Counted from the first letter of the stretch, positions 43,161 to 51,971 are shown. The stretch is 64,000 nt of DNA from Photobacterium galatheae (GCF_000695255.1 NZ_JMIB01000026.1:62001-126000); one strand, 5' to 3'. Made by a program: numbers and translations. Notes: generated from the sequence alone by a model not told the origin.

Positions 43161-44150
43161 CTAATGTCCGGATAAATCCAGATATGCCTGCAACTCTGAA
43201 AGTTGTCGGCTGCGCTCGGCGGCCAGAATTCCCAACCAGTCTTGCTGTGTCAGGTTTGGATTCAGCGATGTCAGTAAGGCTGCAGTCTGATCACGGTATG
43301 TTTGCCAGGCGCGCTGAACGCTTTTTATATCCTCAGCGGTGATCTCAAGGTTGAAGTCTTCGATAGGCTCCCCCTTTAACTGATGGGTCAGGCTGTTATA
43401 TGTCTGTTCCATCGTTAGATTTGCTTCTTCTAAGGCCGGAATATCTTCCGGTGCTGTGCCTGCCAGCGTATCAATGATTTGCGAAAGATATTTGTCGTTC
43501 TGCAAGGATACCGATTCAATCCGGAACGCAGCGTAGCTGCTGCCACTGTGCAATTCTTCATACCGCGCTTTGTGTTCAAAAAAATCATTTGCCATCTGAA
43601 TGGCATTTTTGATGGCTTTTTGCTGTGACGGGGGAAGATGGCTGATCGCCGCATCCTGACGTTTCTTCCGAGCGAGTTGTTGTTCTCCTGCAAAGCGATT
43701 GCTACAGAAGGCGGTGCCAACACCGCTGGTGATGTACTGGCATAAGTCGAATTCAAAAGGTCGCTGATGCTGCCAGTGATCGTAGACATCCAGCACGGCA
43801 TATTTCACTTCTGCGGGGGCGAATCCTCCCTGACAGACTAACTGCAGGGTGAGGTGGCTTTTTTGCTGTTGCGGGTATTGGATGTTCCGGGAGATTTTCT
43901 CAGCCACTTCCCAGATCTGGTAAAGCGAATTATCAGAAGCCGCTTTCAGATAAACCGCTTTGTCGGCATCTGTCAGGTTGTCTGGTTCCAGGTTTCCTGC
44001 CTGCACGCAACGTTGTTGGGTGTCGGGATCAAGACTGACCATCTCAGACGAGTGATCGGCCAGTGAGAGGGGGGTGATAAACAATGTCATCAGGGAAAGT
44101 GCTGAAGCCTGAACCTTCACAAAAATAGCTTTACTGGCGTGTCCTGACAT
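43161..44150 (-). CDS. Exported protein with LprI-like (DUF1311) C-terminal domain
   Basis: The 329-residue form used here begins at MSGHASKAIFVKVQASALSL, giving a signal peptide that ends near LSLADH. An in-frame open stretch continues upstream to 44321 but looks non-coding and overlaps the glutathione peroxidase gene. The last 120 residues follow the LprI/DUF1311 pattern (ANLTMEQTYNSLTHQLKG, then DIKSVQRAWQTYRDQTAALL and ILAAERSRQLSEL), a fold found in lysozyme inhibitors. Several cysteines in the middle region suggest disulfides. Function is unknown, and inhibition of host or phage lysozyme is one option. Confidence 0.72.
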   Translation of the reverse strand: MSGHASKAIFVKVQASALSLMTLFITPLSLADHSSEMVSLDPDTQQRCVQAGNLEPDNLTDADKAVYLKAASDNSLYQIWEVAEKISRNIQYPQQQKSHLTLQLVCQGGFAPAEVKYAVLDVYDHWQHQRPFEFDLCQYITSGVGTAFCSNRFAGEQQLARKKRQDAAISHLPPSQQKAIKNAIQMANDFFEHKARYEELHSGSSYAAFRIESVSLQNDKYLSQIIDTLAGTAPEDIPALEEANLTMEQTYNSLTHQLKGEPIEDFNLEITAEDIKSVQRAWQTYRDQTAALLTSLNPNLTQQDWLGILAAERSRQLSELQAYLDLSGH

Positions 44151-44292
44151 AGTGGCGAGTGTGGTGAATCGGAAAGAGTGGCTGTTACGATCGCAGGTTG
44201 TCTGAAAAAGAACAAGAGGGAATGTGACAATATTTTGGCCCGTTGTGATTTCTCTCGCCAAAGAGAACAGGAACAGGCCAAAAGTGAGGTTG

Positions 44293-44877
44293 TTAGCGGG
44301 GCTGAGCCAGTAGTTGCTCAATGCTTTGGGTCAGTTTGGTGTCGTCCGGTTTGGTGGTACTGGCGAAAACAGTCACGACTTTCCCCTGGCGATCGACCAG
44401 GTATTTGTAGAAATTCCACTTCGGTGTCACACCCGAATCTTCGGCAAGTTGGTGAAATATAGGATTGACGTCACTGCCACGAACCGCACTTCGGGACATC
44501 ATCGGAAAAGTAACGCCGTAGTCCAGATAGCAGACTTTCGCGGTGTTCTTTTCCGTGCCCCGGTCTTGAAAAAAGTCGTTTGACGGAAAACCAATGACAG
44601 CAAACCCTTGATCCTTATAGGTTTGATAAAGTGTTTCCAACCCTTCAAATTGCGGTGTAAATCCACATTGACTCGCCGTGTTGACCAGCAACAGGACCTG
44701 CCCGTGATACTGCTGACATAAGTTCACTGTGTCTGTGCTGTTCAGCTTGCCAATCTCATGGTTCAGCAGAGGCGGGCAGTCAGATTGGGCTGCCTGAACT
44801 GGAATAAAGGCCAACAGTGACGATACGAGAATCGTGGCTTTGATGAGATGTCTGACAAATGAGCGTTGCATAAGCAT
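44293..44877 (-). CDS. Glutathione peroxidase family protein, exported
   Basis: This 194-residue thiol peroxidase has a signal peptide (about residues 1-29, ending IPVQAAQ). The peroxidatic Cys lies in LLVNTASQCGFTPQFEGLET near residue 70. VIGFPSNDF and TPKWNFYKYLVDRQG give the Gln/Trp/Asn parts of the catalytic tetrad. Exported Gpx proteins reduce hydroperoxides in the periplasm, probably with thioredoxin-like or glutathione donors. No selenocysteine codon is present. The upstream region is a long AT-rich stretch with a Fur-box-like site. Confidence 0.92.
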   Translation of the reverse strand: MLMQRSFVRHLIKATILVSSLLAFIPVQAAQSDCPPLLNHEIGKLNSTDTVNLCQQYHGQVLLLVNTASQCGFTPQFEGLETLYQTYKDQGFAVIGFPSNDFFQDRGTEKNTAKVCYLDYGVTFPMMSRSAVRGSDVNPIFHQLAEDSGVTPKWNFYKYLVDRQGKVVTVFASTTKPDDTKLTQSIEQLLAQPR

Positions 44878-45144
44878 TTCCTGTCTGTGGCGGCCAAATG
44901 ATGTTGATGATCGTTCGAATCGCTATTGTGTTCAATTTAAGCACTAAATGATAGCAACACGATCATTTCAGCAGGAATTTCTGATGTGCTTGCCTGATTG
45001 ATAAGCAGTTTCTCAGAAATTTACCCTGGCACAGGGCTGGTTGGTTGCGCGAAAGCATGAGCGTCGGGAATTTTTAGTGTACAGCGATCACATGAAAAAG
45101 TGTGTCGCGTCTCTTAGGGGGCATAAATCACTCATTTTTCATCT

Positions 45145-45163
45145 GATACTGATGAAAATTATC
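45145..45163. promoter_or_regulatory. Fur-box-like site
   Basis: GATACTGATGAAAATTATC matches the 19-base Fur consensus GATAATGATAATCATTATC at 15 positions by hand alignment. It lies 268 bases before the glutathione peroxidase start and about 270 bases before the lipase-like gene, with a possible -10 (TATGAT at 45188) and a terminator at 45248 on the plus strand. Confidence 0.5.
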
Positions 45164-45247
45164 AGTTTTTTTGTTTAAAACGGTGCTTATGATTTAATTT
45201 TTCAGGAAACAACAGATTAACTGGCTCAATCAAACAAAATAATTTTT

Positions 45248-45279
45248 AAAAGTGCGCTGTTGCGTGCTTTTTTGTTTTT
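45248..45279 (+). terminator. Orphan intrinsic terminator (possible sRNA end)
   Basis: A 10-bp stem AAAAGTGCGC / GCGTGCTTTT with loop TGTT is followed by TTG and a T-run. It contains two G-U pairs that hold only in plus-strand RNA, so it should end a plus-strand transcript, yet no protein gene precedes it on that strand. The 44878-45434 gap as a whole has no visible coding frame. Confidence 0.6.
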
Positions 45280-45291
45280 ATTTGTTAAAAA

Positions 45292-45305
45292 ATTGTCATG
45301 ACAAT
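45292..45305. promoter_or_regulatory. Perfect palindrome ATTGTCATGACAAT
   Basis: This 14-base perfect palindrome lies 143 bases before the lipase-like start and 13 bases after the orphan terminator. It looks like a dimeric-regulator operator. No regulator gene is adjacent. Confidence 0.45.
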
Positions 45306-45434
45306 GATCAATTTATTTAACATCTGTGTGTAAAAAAATGCTCGAGTTGGCAAATACTCAATGCGGTGCAATCAGCCGTATTTGCACATCACGCTTCCTA
45401 AAACTGAGCATATTGATAATTAAGAAGAATGACG

Positions 45435-46484
45435 ATGATGAAGAAATATCCAATCTACCTTTCAATGGCGGCCGTTCTCATGACGGGATCTGCGCAGGCA
45501 GCGCTGAACGATTATGCGGTGGTTCTGGTCCATGGTTTTCAGGCTGATCAGCTAAAGTCAAAGCCGGGCAGCGCACAAGTTGCGACAGAAGGCGCTGAGT
45601 ATTGGCAGGAGTTCTGGCTGGCTCGTGCAGATGCCCGGATTGACTGGCCGTCGCATGAGCGGATCGAAGGGAAAATTGCTACTGATTATCTGTGGCCGAA
45701 ACTGAAGGAACTCTCGCAGAAAGGAACCTGTCAGGCGGGGTGCGTGTTCGTCACACACTCGACCGGGGATCTGGTCACCCGTTATCTGATTGATAATCAG
45801 GCTAACTGGCTGCTGAATGCAGGGCTGGAACCCTTGAATATTGTTGCGACTTATGACTTTGCCGGTGCTGGTGGTGGTTCCGAGTTAGGAGATATGGTCG
45901 TGAATGTCGCCGAAGGGGGCGGGGCTTGGAATGCAACCCTGCGATACGCGCTTTCGCTGTGGCTGGGCGAGATTCCAGATCGTCAGAATACAGGGGTGCT
46001 CAACGATTTACGTGTTGCGAATGCCCGTCAGCTGTCAGCGTTACCAGACAGTCGGGTGCCGCGGTTACGCTTTGCCGGAGACAGCAGTGATTACCTGGGC
46101 GTGACATCAGGTTTCCTGCCGGGTCACGATGATGGCGTGGTCGCCAGCCACTCTGCCTGTGGGGCCAGCGCAGCCGGAGATTTCAGCAGTTGTTCAGTGC
46201 ATGTGGCCTATAACGGTAAGCTGGCCACTCAGTCGGACGGTGTGAGTCGGTTTATGCCGTATCACTATCCATTGCTGATGGGGGAAGATTACAGTCACCG
46301 TGGCTTGATCAGCCGTCGTCATGAGGGGGAGGTGACAACAGCTACCGCTCAGGCAACCCTGTTGGATGGTCAAGTGATTCGTGTGAATTCGACAGATGAA
46401 TGGTACTGGCTGAATGGTCATTATTACCGTTATGTCGATGGTTCAGACTCGAAAACGATCTCTGAGCTTGCCTATAACTTTTAA
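45435..46484 (+). CDS. Secreted alpha/beta hydrolase (lipase/esterase-like)
   Basis: This 349-residue protein has signal peptide MMKKYPIYLSMAAVLMTGSA ending at about residue 23 (AQA). It shows the lipase features VVLVHGFQAD near residues 28-37 (oxyanion region) and FVTHSTGDLVTRYLID near 107-122, in which THSTG is the nucleophile elbow. Four or more cysteines in the mature part (TCQAGC; ACGASAAGDFSSC) suggest disulfides and an extracellular location. The last 60 residues, with WYWLNGHYYRYVDGS, may be a separate binding domain. The ATG at 45435 has AAGAAG at the best spacing, and an ATG at 45429 is an alternative. The substrate is unknown. Confidence 0.85.
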   Translation: MMKKYPIYLSMAAVLMTGSAQAALNDYAVVLVHGFQADQLKSKPGSAQVATEGAEYWQEFWLARADARIDWPSHERIEGKIATDYLWPKLKELSQKGTCQAGCVFVTHSTGDLVTRYLIDNQANWLLNAGLEPLNIVATYDFAGAGGGSELGDMVVNVAEGGGAWNATLRYALSLWLGEIPDRQNTGVLNDLRVANARQLSALPDSRVPRLRFAGDSSDYLGVTSGFLPGHDDGVVASHSACGASAAGDFSSCSVHVAYNGKLATQSDGVSRFMPYHYPLLMGEDYSHRGLISRRHEGEVTTATAQATLLDGQVIRVNSTDEWYWLNGHYYRYVDGSDSKTISELAYNF

Positions 46485-46499
46485 TCATGACTTTGTTCA

Positions 46500-46527
46500 G
46501 GCTTTGGTTCTGACCGAAGCCTTTTTT
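46500..46527 (+). terminator. Intrinsic terminator after the lipase-like gene
   Basis: The stem GGCTTTGG / CCGAAGCC with loop TTCTGA is followed by TTTTTT. It starts 15 bases after the stop and ends 14 bases before the next gene. Confidence 0.85.
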
Positions 46528-46541
46528 AGTGAATCGTTACT

Positions 46542-47621
46542 ATGAAGAAGCGAAACGTGGCTGTTTTGTTGACGGGAGTGAGCATCCTGATTTGGGGGGT
46601 GTCAGCAGTGTGGCCGGAAAAACAGTTTCATCATCCCATCGCAGAGGTTAATCCGCCTCAGCCCTCGCCTGAAAATGCGAGGTCGGAAGAGCGTGCTCAG
46701 CTGGTGTCGGCCAACCCTGTCGTGCCTTCGGAGAGCAATGCGCAAAGCAAAATGAACCCTGAACCTGAATTGCGGTTGCCAGTTGCGATGCAAACGGAGT
46801 TTACGATCATCTCGAAAACGTATGCGGCTGAATTGTCCTATCCGGCATATTCTCGGCCGTTGACTGCGCAGGACATCCAATGGCTGGAGCCGAATCGCTA
46901 TATGCCGGTGAATGCGCCGGTACTGGATGGGAATGATTCAGCAGCTTTAGTGCTGACAAAGTACAGACATTTTTATCCGGAAGAGATCAAACTCAGTGTG
47001 CAGAGTGGATTGCCTGTGGTCGGGATGAACGTTGAGCTGTTTGATTTGGTCACAGATGAACACCTGGCTGGTGAGCAGGTGCAGGGGCGGCAGGTTGTGA
47101 TACCTTCTGGAGCGCATTGGCCTGATGAAATTCGTGTGAAAGCGAGCGTGGACTTTTCGACCGGGACAGACATTCTGAGCGCAGACTTTCGGTTCTATGT
47201 ACCGGTCGCTGAGGTGATTCAGGTCGCCAGACCCACCGTCTCTGGTGCAAATGTTAACATCCCGGTGATATTGGCCGTGAAGAAGGCTGGAATTTACCGG
47301 GTACGAGCCAACCTGTTTACAATCAACGGACAACCTGTTGCCGTGTTAACGGCGAAGCAAAAACTGGCTGCCGGAGATCAGATCCTGACTTTGCAGGCGC
47401 ATCAGCAGGTGCTTGCTGGTGCGGGGGAGTATGAACTCAGAACAGTTCAGGTCGAAAAAATGTCCGGTTTTCCCGGAGAGAAAACTCAGTATGGCACCAG
47501 TGTTCAACCCAACTGGCCTTTGGGGCACATTGATACGTCGCTATTGACTGAGGAGCCTTATATTCCCACCGAAGATGAACAGCAGCGCATGAACTTTCTG
47601 CAAAACGCAGCATCAGGCTGA
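46542..47621 (+). CDS. Hypothetical membrane-anchored or exported protein
   Basis: I do not recognise this 359-residue protein with confidence. A hydrophobic N-terminus (VAVLLTGVSILIWGVSAVWP, about residues 5-24) is either a signal or an anchor. It is followed by a Pro/Glu/Ser-rich linker (about 25-75) and a beta-strand-rich region with immunoglobulin-like strands (FRFYVPVAEVIQVARPTVSG; AGIYRVRANLFTINGQPVAV; GAGEYELRTVQVEK). It could be a partner of the secreted hydrolase upstream, since only a terminator and 58 bases separate them, but it does not resemble lipase foldases. Its end overlaps the convergent LysR gene by 9 bases. Confidence 0.75.
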   Translation: MKKRNVAVLLTGVSILIWGVSAVWPEKQFHHPIAEVNPPQPSPENARSEERAQLVSANPVVPSESNAQSKMNPEPELRLPVAMQTEFTIISKTYAAELSYPAYSRPLTAQDIQWLEPNRYMPVNAPVLDGNDSAALVLTKYRHFYPEEIKLSVQSGLPVVGMNVELFDLVTDEHLAGEQVQGRQVVIPSGAHWPDEIRVKASVDFSTGTDILSADFRFYVPVAEVIQVARPTVSGANVNIPVILAVKKAGIYRVRANLFTINGQPVAVLTAKQKLAAGDQILTLQAHQQVLAGAGEYELRTVQVEKMSGFPGEKTQYGTSVQPNWPLGHIDTSLLTEEPYIPTEDEQQRMNFLQNAASG

Positions 47622-48500
47622 CGCCTGTGGTGAAACGTCACTGAGTATCCAGTCGAACAGTAAAGTCAGGGAAGGATTCGGTGCGGTGTTTGGCCGAACC
47701 AGAGAGTAGCACTTCCCTGACGCAACACGCTGCGGGTAAGGCAGGATCAAGCGGCCTGCATCCAGATCCTGCTGAGCCAGCGTGACATCACCGACCGCAA
47801 TCCCAAACCCCTGAATTGCGGCACTTACCGCCAGATCGAGTGTGGCAAAATGCTGGTTCTGGACGGCAAGCTGCCCGTCATATCCCGTATGCTCAAGCCA
47901 TAACATCCAGTCTGAGTGCTGCGGGGTGGCGTGCAGCCAGGTGTATCTGTGCAGCGCGCCCAGTTCGACGGGGAGTGATTCCTGGCTGAAAAGTGAAGGG
48001 GAGCACATGGGGGATAAATACTCATCAAAGAGCCTGAATGCTTTCGTGTCTTTCTGTGGCGGCTGTTCCGCGTAGCAGATGGCGGCATCAAAAGGCTCAG
48101 TGGCAAAACTGACGCTGTGCATGATGGCTGAAGTTAATTCGACATCAATTTCCGGGTGCGCCTGTTGAAATGACATCAGCTTGGGTAATAGCCAGGCGGT
48201 AATACAGCTTGGCGCTTTTAGTTTGATCTGCTGCTTTTCATTCGAAACCTGTTCGACTGCTTTTTGCAACTGAGTGACAACCTGCTGAACCAAAGGGAGA
48301 AACTCAAGCCCTTTCGGGGTCAGGATCAGACCGCGGGCATGACGCTGGAAAAGACGAACGTTGAGTTGCTCTTCCAGCGCCTGAATCTGGCGGCTCACGG
48401 CACCTTGTGTCACATTCAGGTGTTTTGCCGCCGCCGTAAAGTTGAGGTGTTCCGCTGTGATCAGAAAGGCATGGAGTTCTCGGGTTGAAGGCAGTCTCAT
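47613..48500 (-). CDS. LysR family transcriptional regulator (GcvA-like)
   Basis: This 295-residue regulator has the LysR N-terminal helix-turn-helix (STRELHAFLITAEHLNFTAA, then AAKHLNVTQGAVSRQIQALE near residues 21-40) and the periplasmic-binding-protein-like effector domain from about residue 90. FQRHARGLILTPKGLEF resembles the GcvA/TrpI group. It is divergent from the HisC-like aminotransferase gene, which lies 200 bases away and is followed by a basic amino-acid binding protein, so it may control these two. Its 3' end overlaps the convergent hypothetical gene. Confidence 0.9.
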   Translation of the reverse strand: MRLPSTRELHAFLITAEHLNFTAAAKHLNVTQGAVSRQIQALEEQLNVRLFQRHARGLILTPKGLEFLPLVQQVVTQLQKAVEQVSNEKQQIKLKAPSCITAWLLPKLMSFQQAHPEIDVELTSAIMHSVSFATEPFDAAICYAEQPPQKDTKAFRLFDEYLSPMCSPSLFSQESLPVELGALHRYTWLHATPQHSDWMLWLEHTGYDGQLAVQNQHFATLDLAVSAAIQGFGIAVGDVTLAQQDLDAGRLILPYPQRVASGKCYSLVRPNTAPNPSLTLLFDWILSDVSPQASA

Positions 48501-48700
48501 CGGTCACATCATCTCTGTTTCGCTGTGTCAGTTAAGCCATGTGTTTTTCTCATGGCTAGTATGCCGACTTTTCGATTCTTCTTTCAATGAGATTTGTTTA
48601 ATTTATGTAAACGGAAGATATAAAGCCGCTCAAGATGAATCTTTAATCGGAAATGTGCGCTTGGGCTTGCTATTCATGCATTGCGAAGAGGTATGCTGTG

Positions 48701-49807
48701 ATGTCATTAGCAACAAAACTGGTTCCTGAGGTGGTAAAAAATCTCATACCCTATCAGTCTGCGCGCCGGATCGGCGGTCAGGGACATATCTGGTTGAATG
48801 CCAATGAGCTTGAACAGAGTGAGCGCTATGGTGAATCCGAAAGTTATAACCGCTATCCGGACTTTTTGCCGCAACTCATAGAACAGGCTTATCTGGATTA
48901 CAGTGGCAGTGATTTCTTAACAGGCCGTGCTTTGCAATGCGAGACGCTGGCTGTCCGCGGAGCGGATGAAGCCATCGATTTGCTGATTCGAACTTTTTGT
49001 CAGCCCGGTGAGGATCAGATCGTTATTTGTCCGCCAACCTATGCTATGTATGAGTTTTGTGCAGATTCGATTGCACTGAAGACTGTTAAGGTGCCATTGA
49101 CAGATGATTTTGGGCTGGATGTGGCTGCAGTGAAGCCGCATCTGAAAAACAGTAAGATTCTGTTTTTATGTTCCCCGAATAACCCGACGGGGAATGTGAT
49201 TCCACAGGAAGATATTGTCACGTTGCTTGAAGCGGGTAAGGCGTCGACACTGGTGGTCGTGGATGAGGCCTATATTGAGTTTGCTCCGCAGACCAGTGTG
49301 GCGCATCTGATCGCAGACTACCCCAATCTGGTTGTGATCCGTACACTGTCTAAGGCTTTTGGGTTGGCATCCATTCGTGTTGGTTTTGTTCTGGCAGACA
49401 AAAGTGTGATGGATTATGTGGCGCGACTGATTCCGCCTTATCCGATTGCGGACCCCAGTGCGCTGATTGCGCAAAAAGCACTGCAAGAAGAGGGTCTTGC
49501 AGCGATGCGCAGACAGGCTAACACTTTGATCGCGATAAGAGACGGGTTTGTGGAAGCGGTGTCGGCCCTCCCATTTGTGGCGCAGGTTTACCCTTCTTCG
49601 ACCAATTTTGTACTGGTCCGGTTTAAAACCGATGACTGCCTTTATGATTATTTGCTGCAAAAAGGCATCGTGACCCGGAATCAGTCGCATGATCCGCGTC
49701 TGGCCCGCTGCGTGCGAATTTCGATTGGAACTCAGGCCAGTATGGCTGAGACACTCCAGGCGCTGAAAGATTATCCATTTGATCCAAAAAAGATAACGAC
49801 GGTGTAA
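48701..49807 (+). CDS. Histidinol-phosphate aminotransferase-like PLP enzyme
   Basis: This 368-residue class I/II aminotransferase resembles HisC. Visible motifs are RGADEAIDLLIRTFCQPG near residues 85-102, LCSPNNPTGN near 160-169, VVDEAYIEF near 188-196 and RTLSKAFGLASIRVGF near 218-233 with the PLP-binding Lys. The late ISIGTQA contains the carboxylate-binding Arg just before it. A typical HisC would lie in a his operon; here it is next to a substrate-binding protein and a divergent LysR gene, so it may be a second, specialised copy or act on another amino acid. The start is ATG 48701, with GAAGAGG upstream. Confidence 0.88.
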   Translation: MSLATKLVPEVVKNLIPYQSARRIGGQGHIWLNANELEQSERYGESESYNRYPDFLPQLIEQAYLDYSGSDFLTGRALQCETLAVRGADEAIDLLIRTFCQPGEDQIVICPPTYAMYEFCADSIALKTVKVPLTDDFGLDVAAVKPHLKNSKILFLCSPNNPTGNVIPQEDIVTLLEAGKASTLVVVDEAYIEFAPQTSVAHLIADYPNLVVIRTLSKAFGLASIRVGFVLADKSVMDYVARLIPPYPIADPSALIAQKALQEEGLAAMRRQANTLIAIRDGFVEAVSALPFVAQVYPSSTNFVLVRFKTDDCLYDYLLQKGIVTRNQSHDPRLARCVRISIGTQASMAETLQALKDYPFDPKKITTV

Positions 49808-49819
49808 GAGGGAATGACA

Positions 49820-50593
49820 ATGAAAAAACAACTGGGAATGGGCCTGATCCTGGCCGCATCACTGATCAGCAATGTTCAGGCAGCAGACAGACCGGTTCGT
49901 CTGGCATCTGACTTTACTTATCCGCCTTTTAACTACAAAGATGAACAGGGAACACCGAAAGGTTTTGATATCGAAATTGCTGATGCGTTGTGTCAGGAAG
50001 CTAAGCTGAAGTGCGTGTGGGTGGCACAAAGCTGGGATGGCCTGATTCCATCATTACTGGCCCGTAAGTCTGATGCCATCATGGCTTCAATGCGTATTAC
50101 GGAAGAACGTAAAAAGCGTGTCCTGTTTACCGAGAAGTATTATCAGACCCCGGCCCGCTTTGTTGCCAGAAACAATGCCGGGATCAGCATTGATAAAGCC
50201 GGTTTAGACGGAAAGCGGATTGGCGTTCAACTGGGCACGATTCACGATCGTTACGTGACTGATATGTACGGGGATGTGGCGAAAATTCAGCGTTATACCG
50301 GTCAGGATGAAGTGTATCTGGACCTGGCATCTGGCCGTTTAGATGCGGCGTTTGGGAATTCGGATCAACTTGCGCTGGCGTTCTTGGATAAGGAGCGGGG
50401 CAAAGGATTTGAGTTTGTCGGTGCTGCCGTGACCGATAAAGCTTATATCGGTGAAGGGACGGCACTGGCATTGCGAAAAACCGATAAAGCACTGGCTGAG
50501 AAATTCAATCAAGCGATTCAGAAGATTCGTGAGAACGGCACCTATGACCGCATCGCCAGTAAATATTTTAACTTCGATATTTATGGTGAATAA
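49820..50593 (+). CDS. Periplasmic basic amino-acid-binding protein (ArtJ/HisJ/ArgT-like)
   Basis: This 257-residue solute-binding protein (SBP_bac_3) has signal peptide MKKQLGMGLILAASLISNVQA. The binding-domain motifs are LASDFTYPPFNYKDEQGTPK near residues 29-48, GFDIEIADALC and the hinge region with MASMRITEERKKRVLFTEKY (about 90-109). This matches the Lys/Arg/Orn and His binders of ABC importers, though no permease or ATPase genes follow. GAGGGA lies six bases before the ATG at 49820. It follows the HisC-like gene by 12 bases, so the two are probably co-transcribed. Confidence 0.9.
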   Translation: MKKQLGMGLILAASLISNVQAADRPVRLASDFTYPPFNYKDEQGTPKGFDIEIADALCQEAKLKCVWVAQSWDGLIPSLLARKSDAIMASMRITEERKKRVLFTEKYYQTPARFVARNNAGISIDKAGLDGKRIGVQLGTIHDRYVTDMYGDVAKIQRYTGQDEVYLDLASGRLDAAFGNSDQLALAFLDKERGKGFEFVGAAVTDKAYIGEGTALALRKTDKALAEKFNQAIQKIRENGTYDRIASKYFNFDIYGE

Positions 50594-50627
50594 CCGGCCA
50601 GAATGAAGGTCACTTCATTTCAGAATC

Positions 50628-50652
50628 AACGCCGATCTCTGGGTCGGCGTTT
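50628..50652 (+). terminator. Intrinsic terminator after the binding-protein gene
   Basis: The 8-bp stem AACGCCGA / TCGGCGTT with loop TCTCTGGG is followed by TCTGTT. It lies 35 bases after the stop. Confidence 0.78.
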
Positions 50653-50822
50653 CTGTTGGTGCTTCCCATATCCTTTCTTTTCTCCTGGTCGCAGGCGTCG
50701 TGTCCGGAAAACTTGCCACAATCTCTGTTGAAGCGATTCGAGTTAAGTCTCGGATCTTCTTGATTTATTTTTTTGATGCCGTAGTGTTGCGGCTTCTGTT
50801 TCATATTCTTTGGTGAGGTCCC

Positions 50823-51866
50823 ATGCATTACCCATCTCCTTTGCAACCCGGTAGTACGATCGCGGTGACAGCATGCTCTGCGGGTGTTCCTGCAGCCTGT
50901 CATGAACGCTTGGATTTTGTGATTCAGGGACTGCGGGATCGGGGATTTAAAGTGCTTGAGGGTCAATGCCTGCGTGAGAATCAGGAACATGTCAGTGCGC
51001 CTGCTGCAGTCCGTGCAAATGAACTGATGGGTTTTCTGCTGGATGATCGGGTCGACGCAATTTTTCCGCCCTGGGGCGGTGAACTGGCCATGGAAATTCT
51101 GCCGCTGCTTGATTTGAAATTGTTGCGTCATGCCAAGCCCAAATGGCTCGTTGGTTTTTCGGATATCAGTACGATTTCTGCTGTCCTGACGGCCCAATGC
51201 GGTTGGGCCAGCCTGCACAGCGCCAATCTGATGCAGCTTCATCCGGCTCAAGATGATGCGCTGAATCGCGCTGTCTTCTCTCTGCTGGGTTTGCCTGCCG
51301 GAGAATCTCTGACACTTGATCAATCGGCTTACCATGAGTCAGCATCCGTGGATTATGCGCAGGTACCAGACGCAACGTTCTCCCTCTCAAAGCCGACCCA
51401 ATGGCGTGCCTTATCGTCGGGCCATTCTGATGATGCTGATTCAGTGCATTTCTCCGGGCGCTTAATTGGCGGTTGTCTGGATACGATTGGTTTGCTGTCG
51501 AATACGGCCTATCTGGATATCAAGCAATTAAAAACAACCTATGCCAGGGATGGGGTGATTCTGTTTCTGGAGAATGGCGAACTCTCGCCAACAGCCATGG
51601 CCCGGTTGCTGTTGTCGATGAAATTGAATGGTGTATTTGATGCCGTTGATGGCGTGTTGTTTGGCCGCGATGGCACTGCCGAGACACATGGGAAAATGCT
51701 TTCACATGCACAAGTGATTGCAAAAGTGCTGGGGGATCTCTCGGTACCCGTTTTATGGGATACCGATATTGGTCATGTGGCACCGAATCTGCCCCTGGTG
51801 AATGGTGCTTACGCTGAAGTGACTCTGGCCGGCGGGCAGGGGCGGGTGGTACAAACATTCCGGTAA
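50823..51866 (+). CDS. S66 family serine carboxypeptidase (LD-carboxypeptidase/MccF-like)
   Basis: This 347-residue enzyme is an S66 peptidase. The nucleophile Ser is in LVGFSDISTISA near residues 109-120, the Glu in ILFLENGELSP near 238-248, and the His in WDTDIGHVAPNLPLVNG near 310-326. S66 members are LD-carboxypeptidases that trim tetrapeptides in peptidoglycan recycling, or MccF-type enzymes that inactivate microcin C by cleaving its amide bond. PWGGELAMEILPLLD resembles the MccF side, so resistance to a peptide-nucleotide toxin is possible. It stands alone, with TTGGTGAGG in front. Confidence 0.88.
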   Translation: MHYPSPLQPGSTIAVTACSAGVPAACHERLDFVIQGLRDRGFKVLEGQCLRENQEHVSAPAAVRANELMGFLLDDRVDAIFPPWGGELAMEILPLLDLKLLRHAKPKWLVGFSDISTISAVLTAQCGWASLHSANLMQLHPAQDDALNRAVFSLLGLPAGESLTLDQSAYHESASVDYAQVPDATFSLSKPTQWRALSSGHSDDADSVHFSGRLIGGCLDTIGLLSNTAYLDIKQLKTTYARDGVILFLENGELSPTAMARLLLSMKLNGVFDAVDGVLFGRDGTAETHGKMLSHAQVIAKVLGDLSVPVLWDTDIGHVAPNLPLVNGAYAEVTLAGGQGRVVQTFR

Positions 51867-51971
51867 CCCGGTACTGTGGCAAGTGATTGATACTGAGTGG
51901 CTTGCCAGAGCGTCTATACTCTCAGGGAATGTGTTTCTGTAACCGCAATCGCCTCGGATAAGTACTGAGCT

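Noticed and set aside
44151-44321. N-terminal extension of the LprI-like gene
   Set aside because: It overlaps the glutathione peroxidase gene and would bury the signal peptide that begins at the chosen start.
45173-45280. RyhB homologue
   Set aside because: The conserved RyhB core sequence is absent, so only a generic Fur-linked sRNA is suggested.
45326-45547. Open frame before and overlapping the lipase-like gene
   Set aside because: Its translation is not protein-like and it overlaps the well-supported signal peptide of the hydrolase in another frame.
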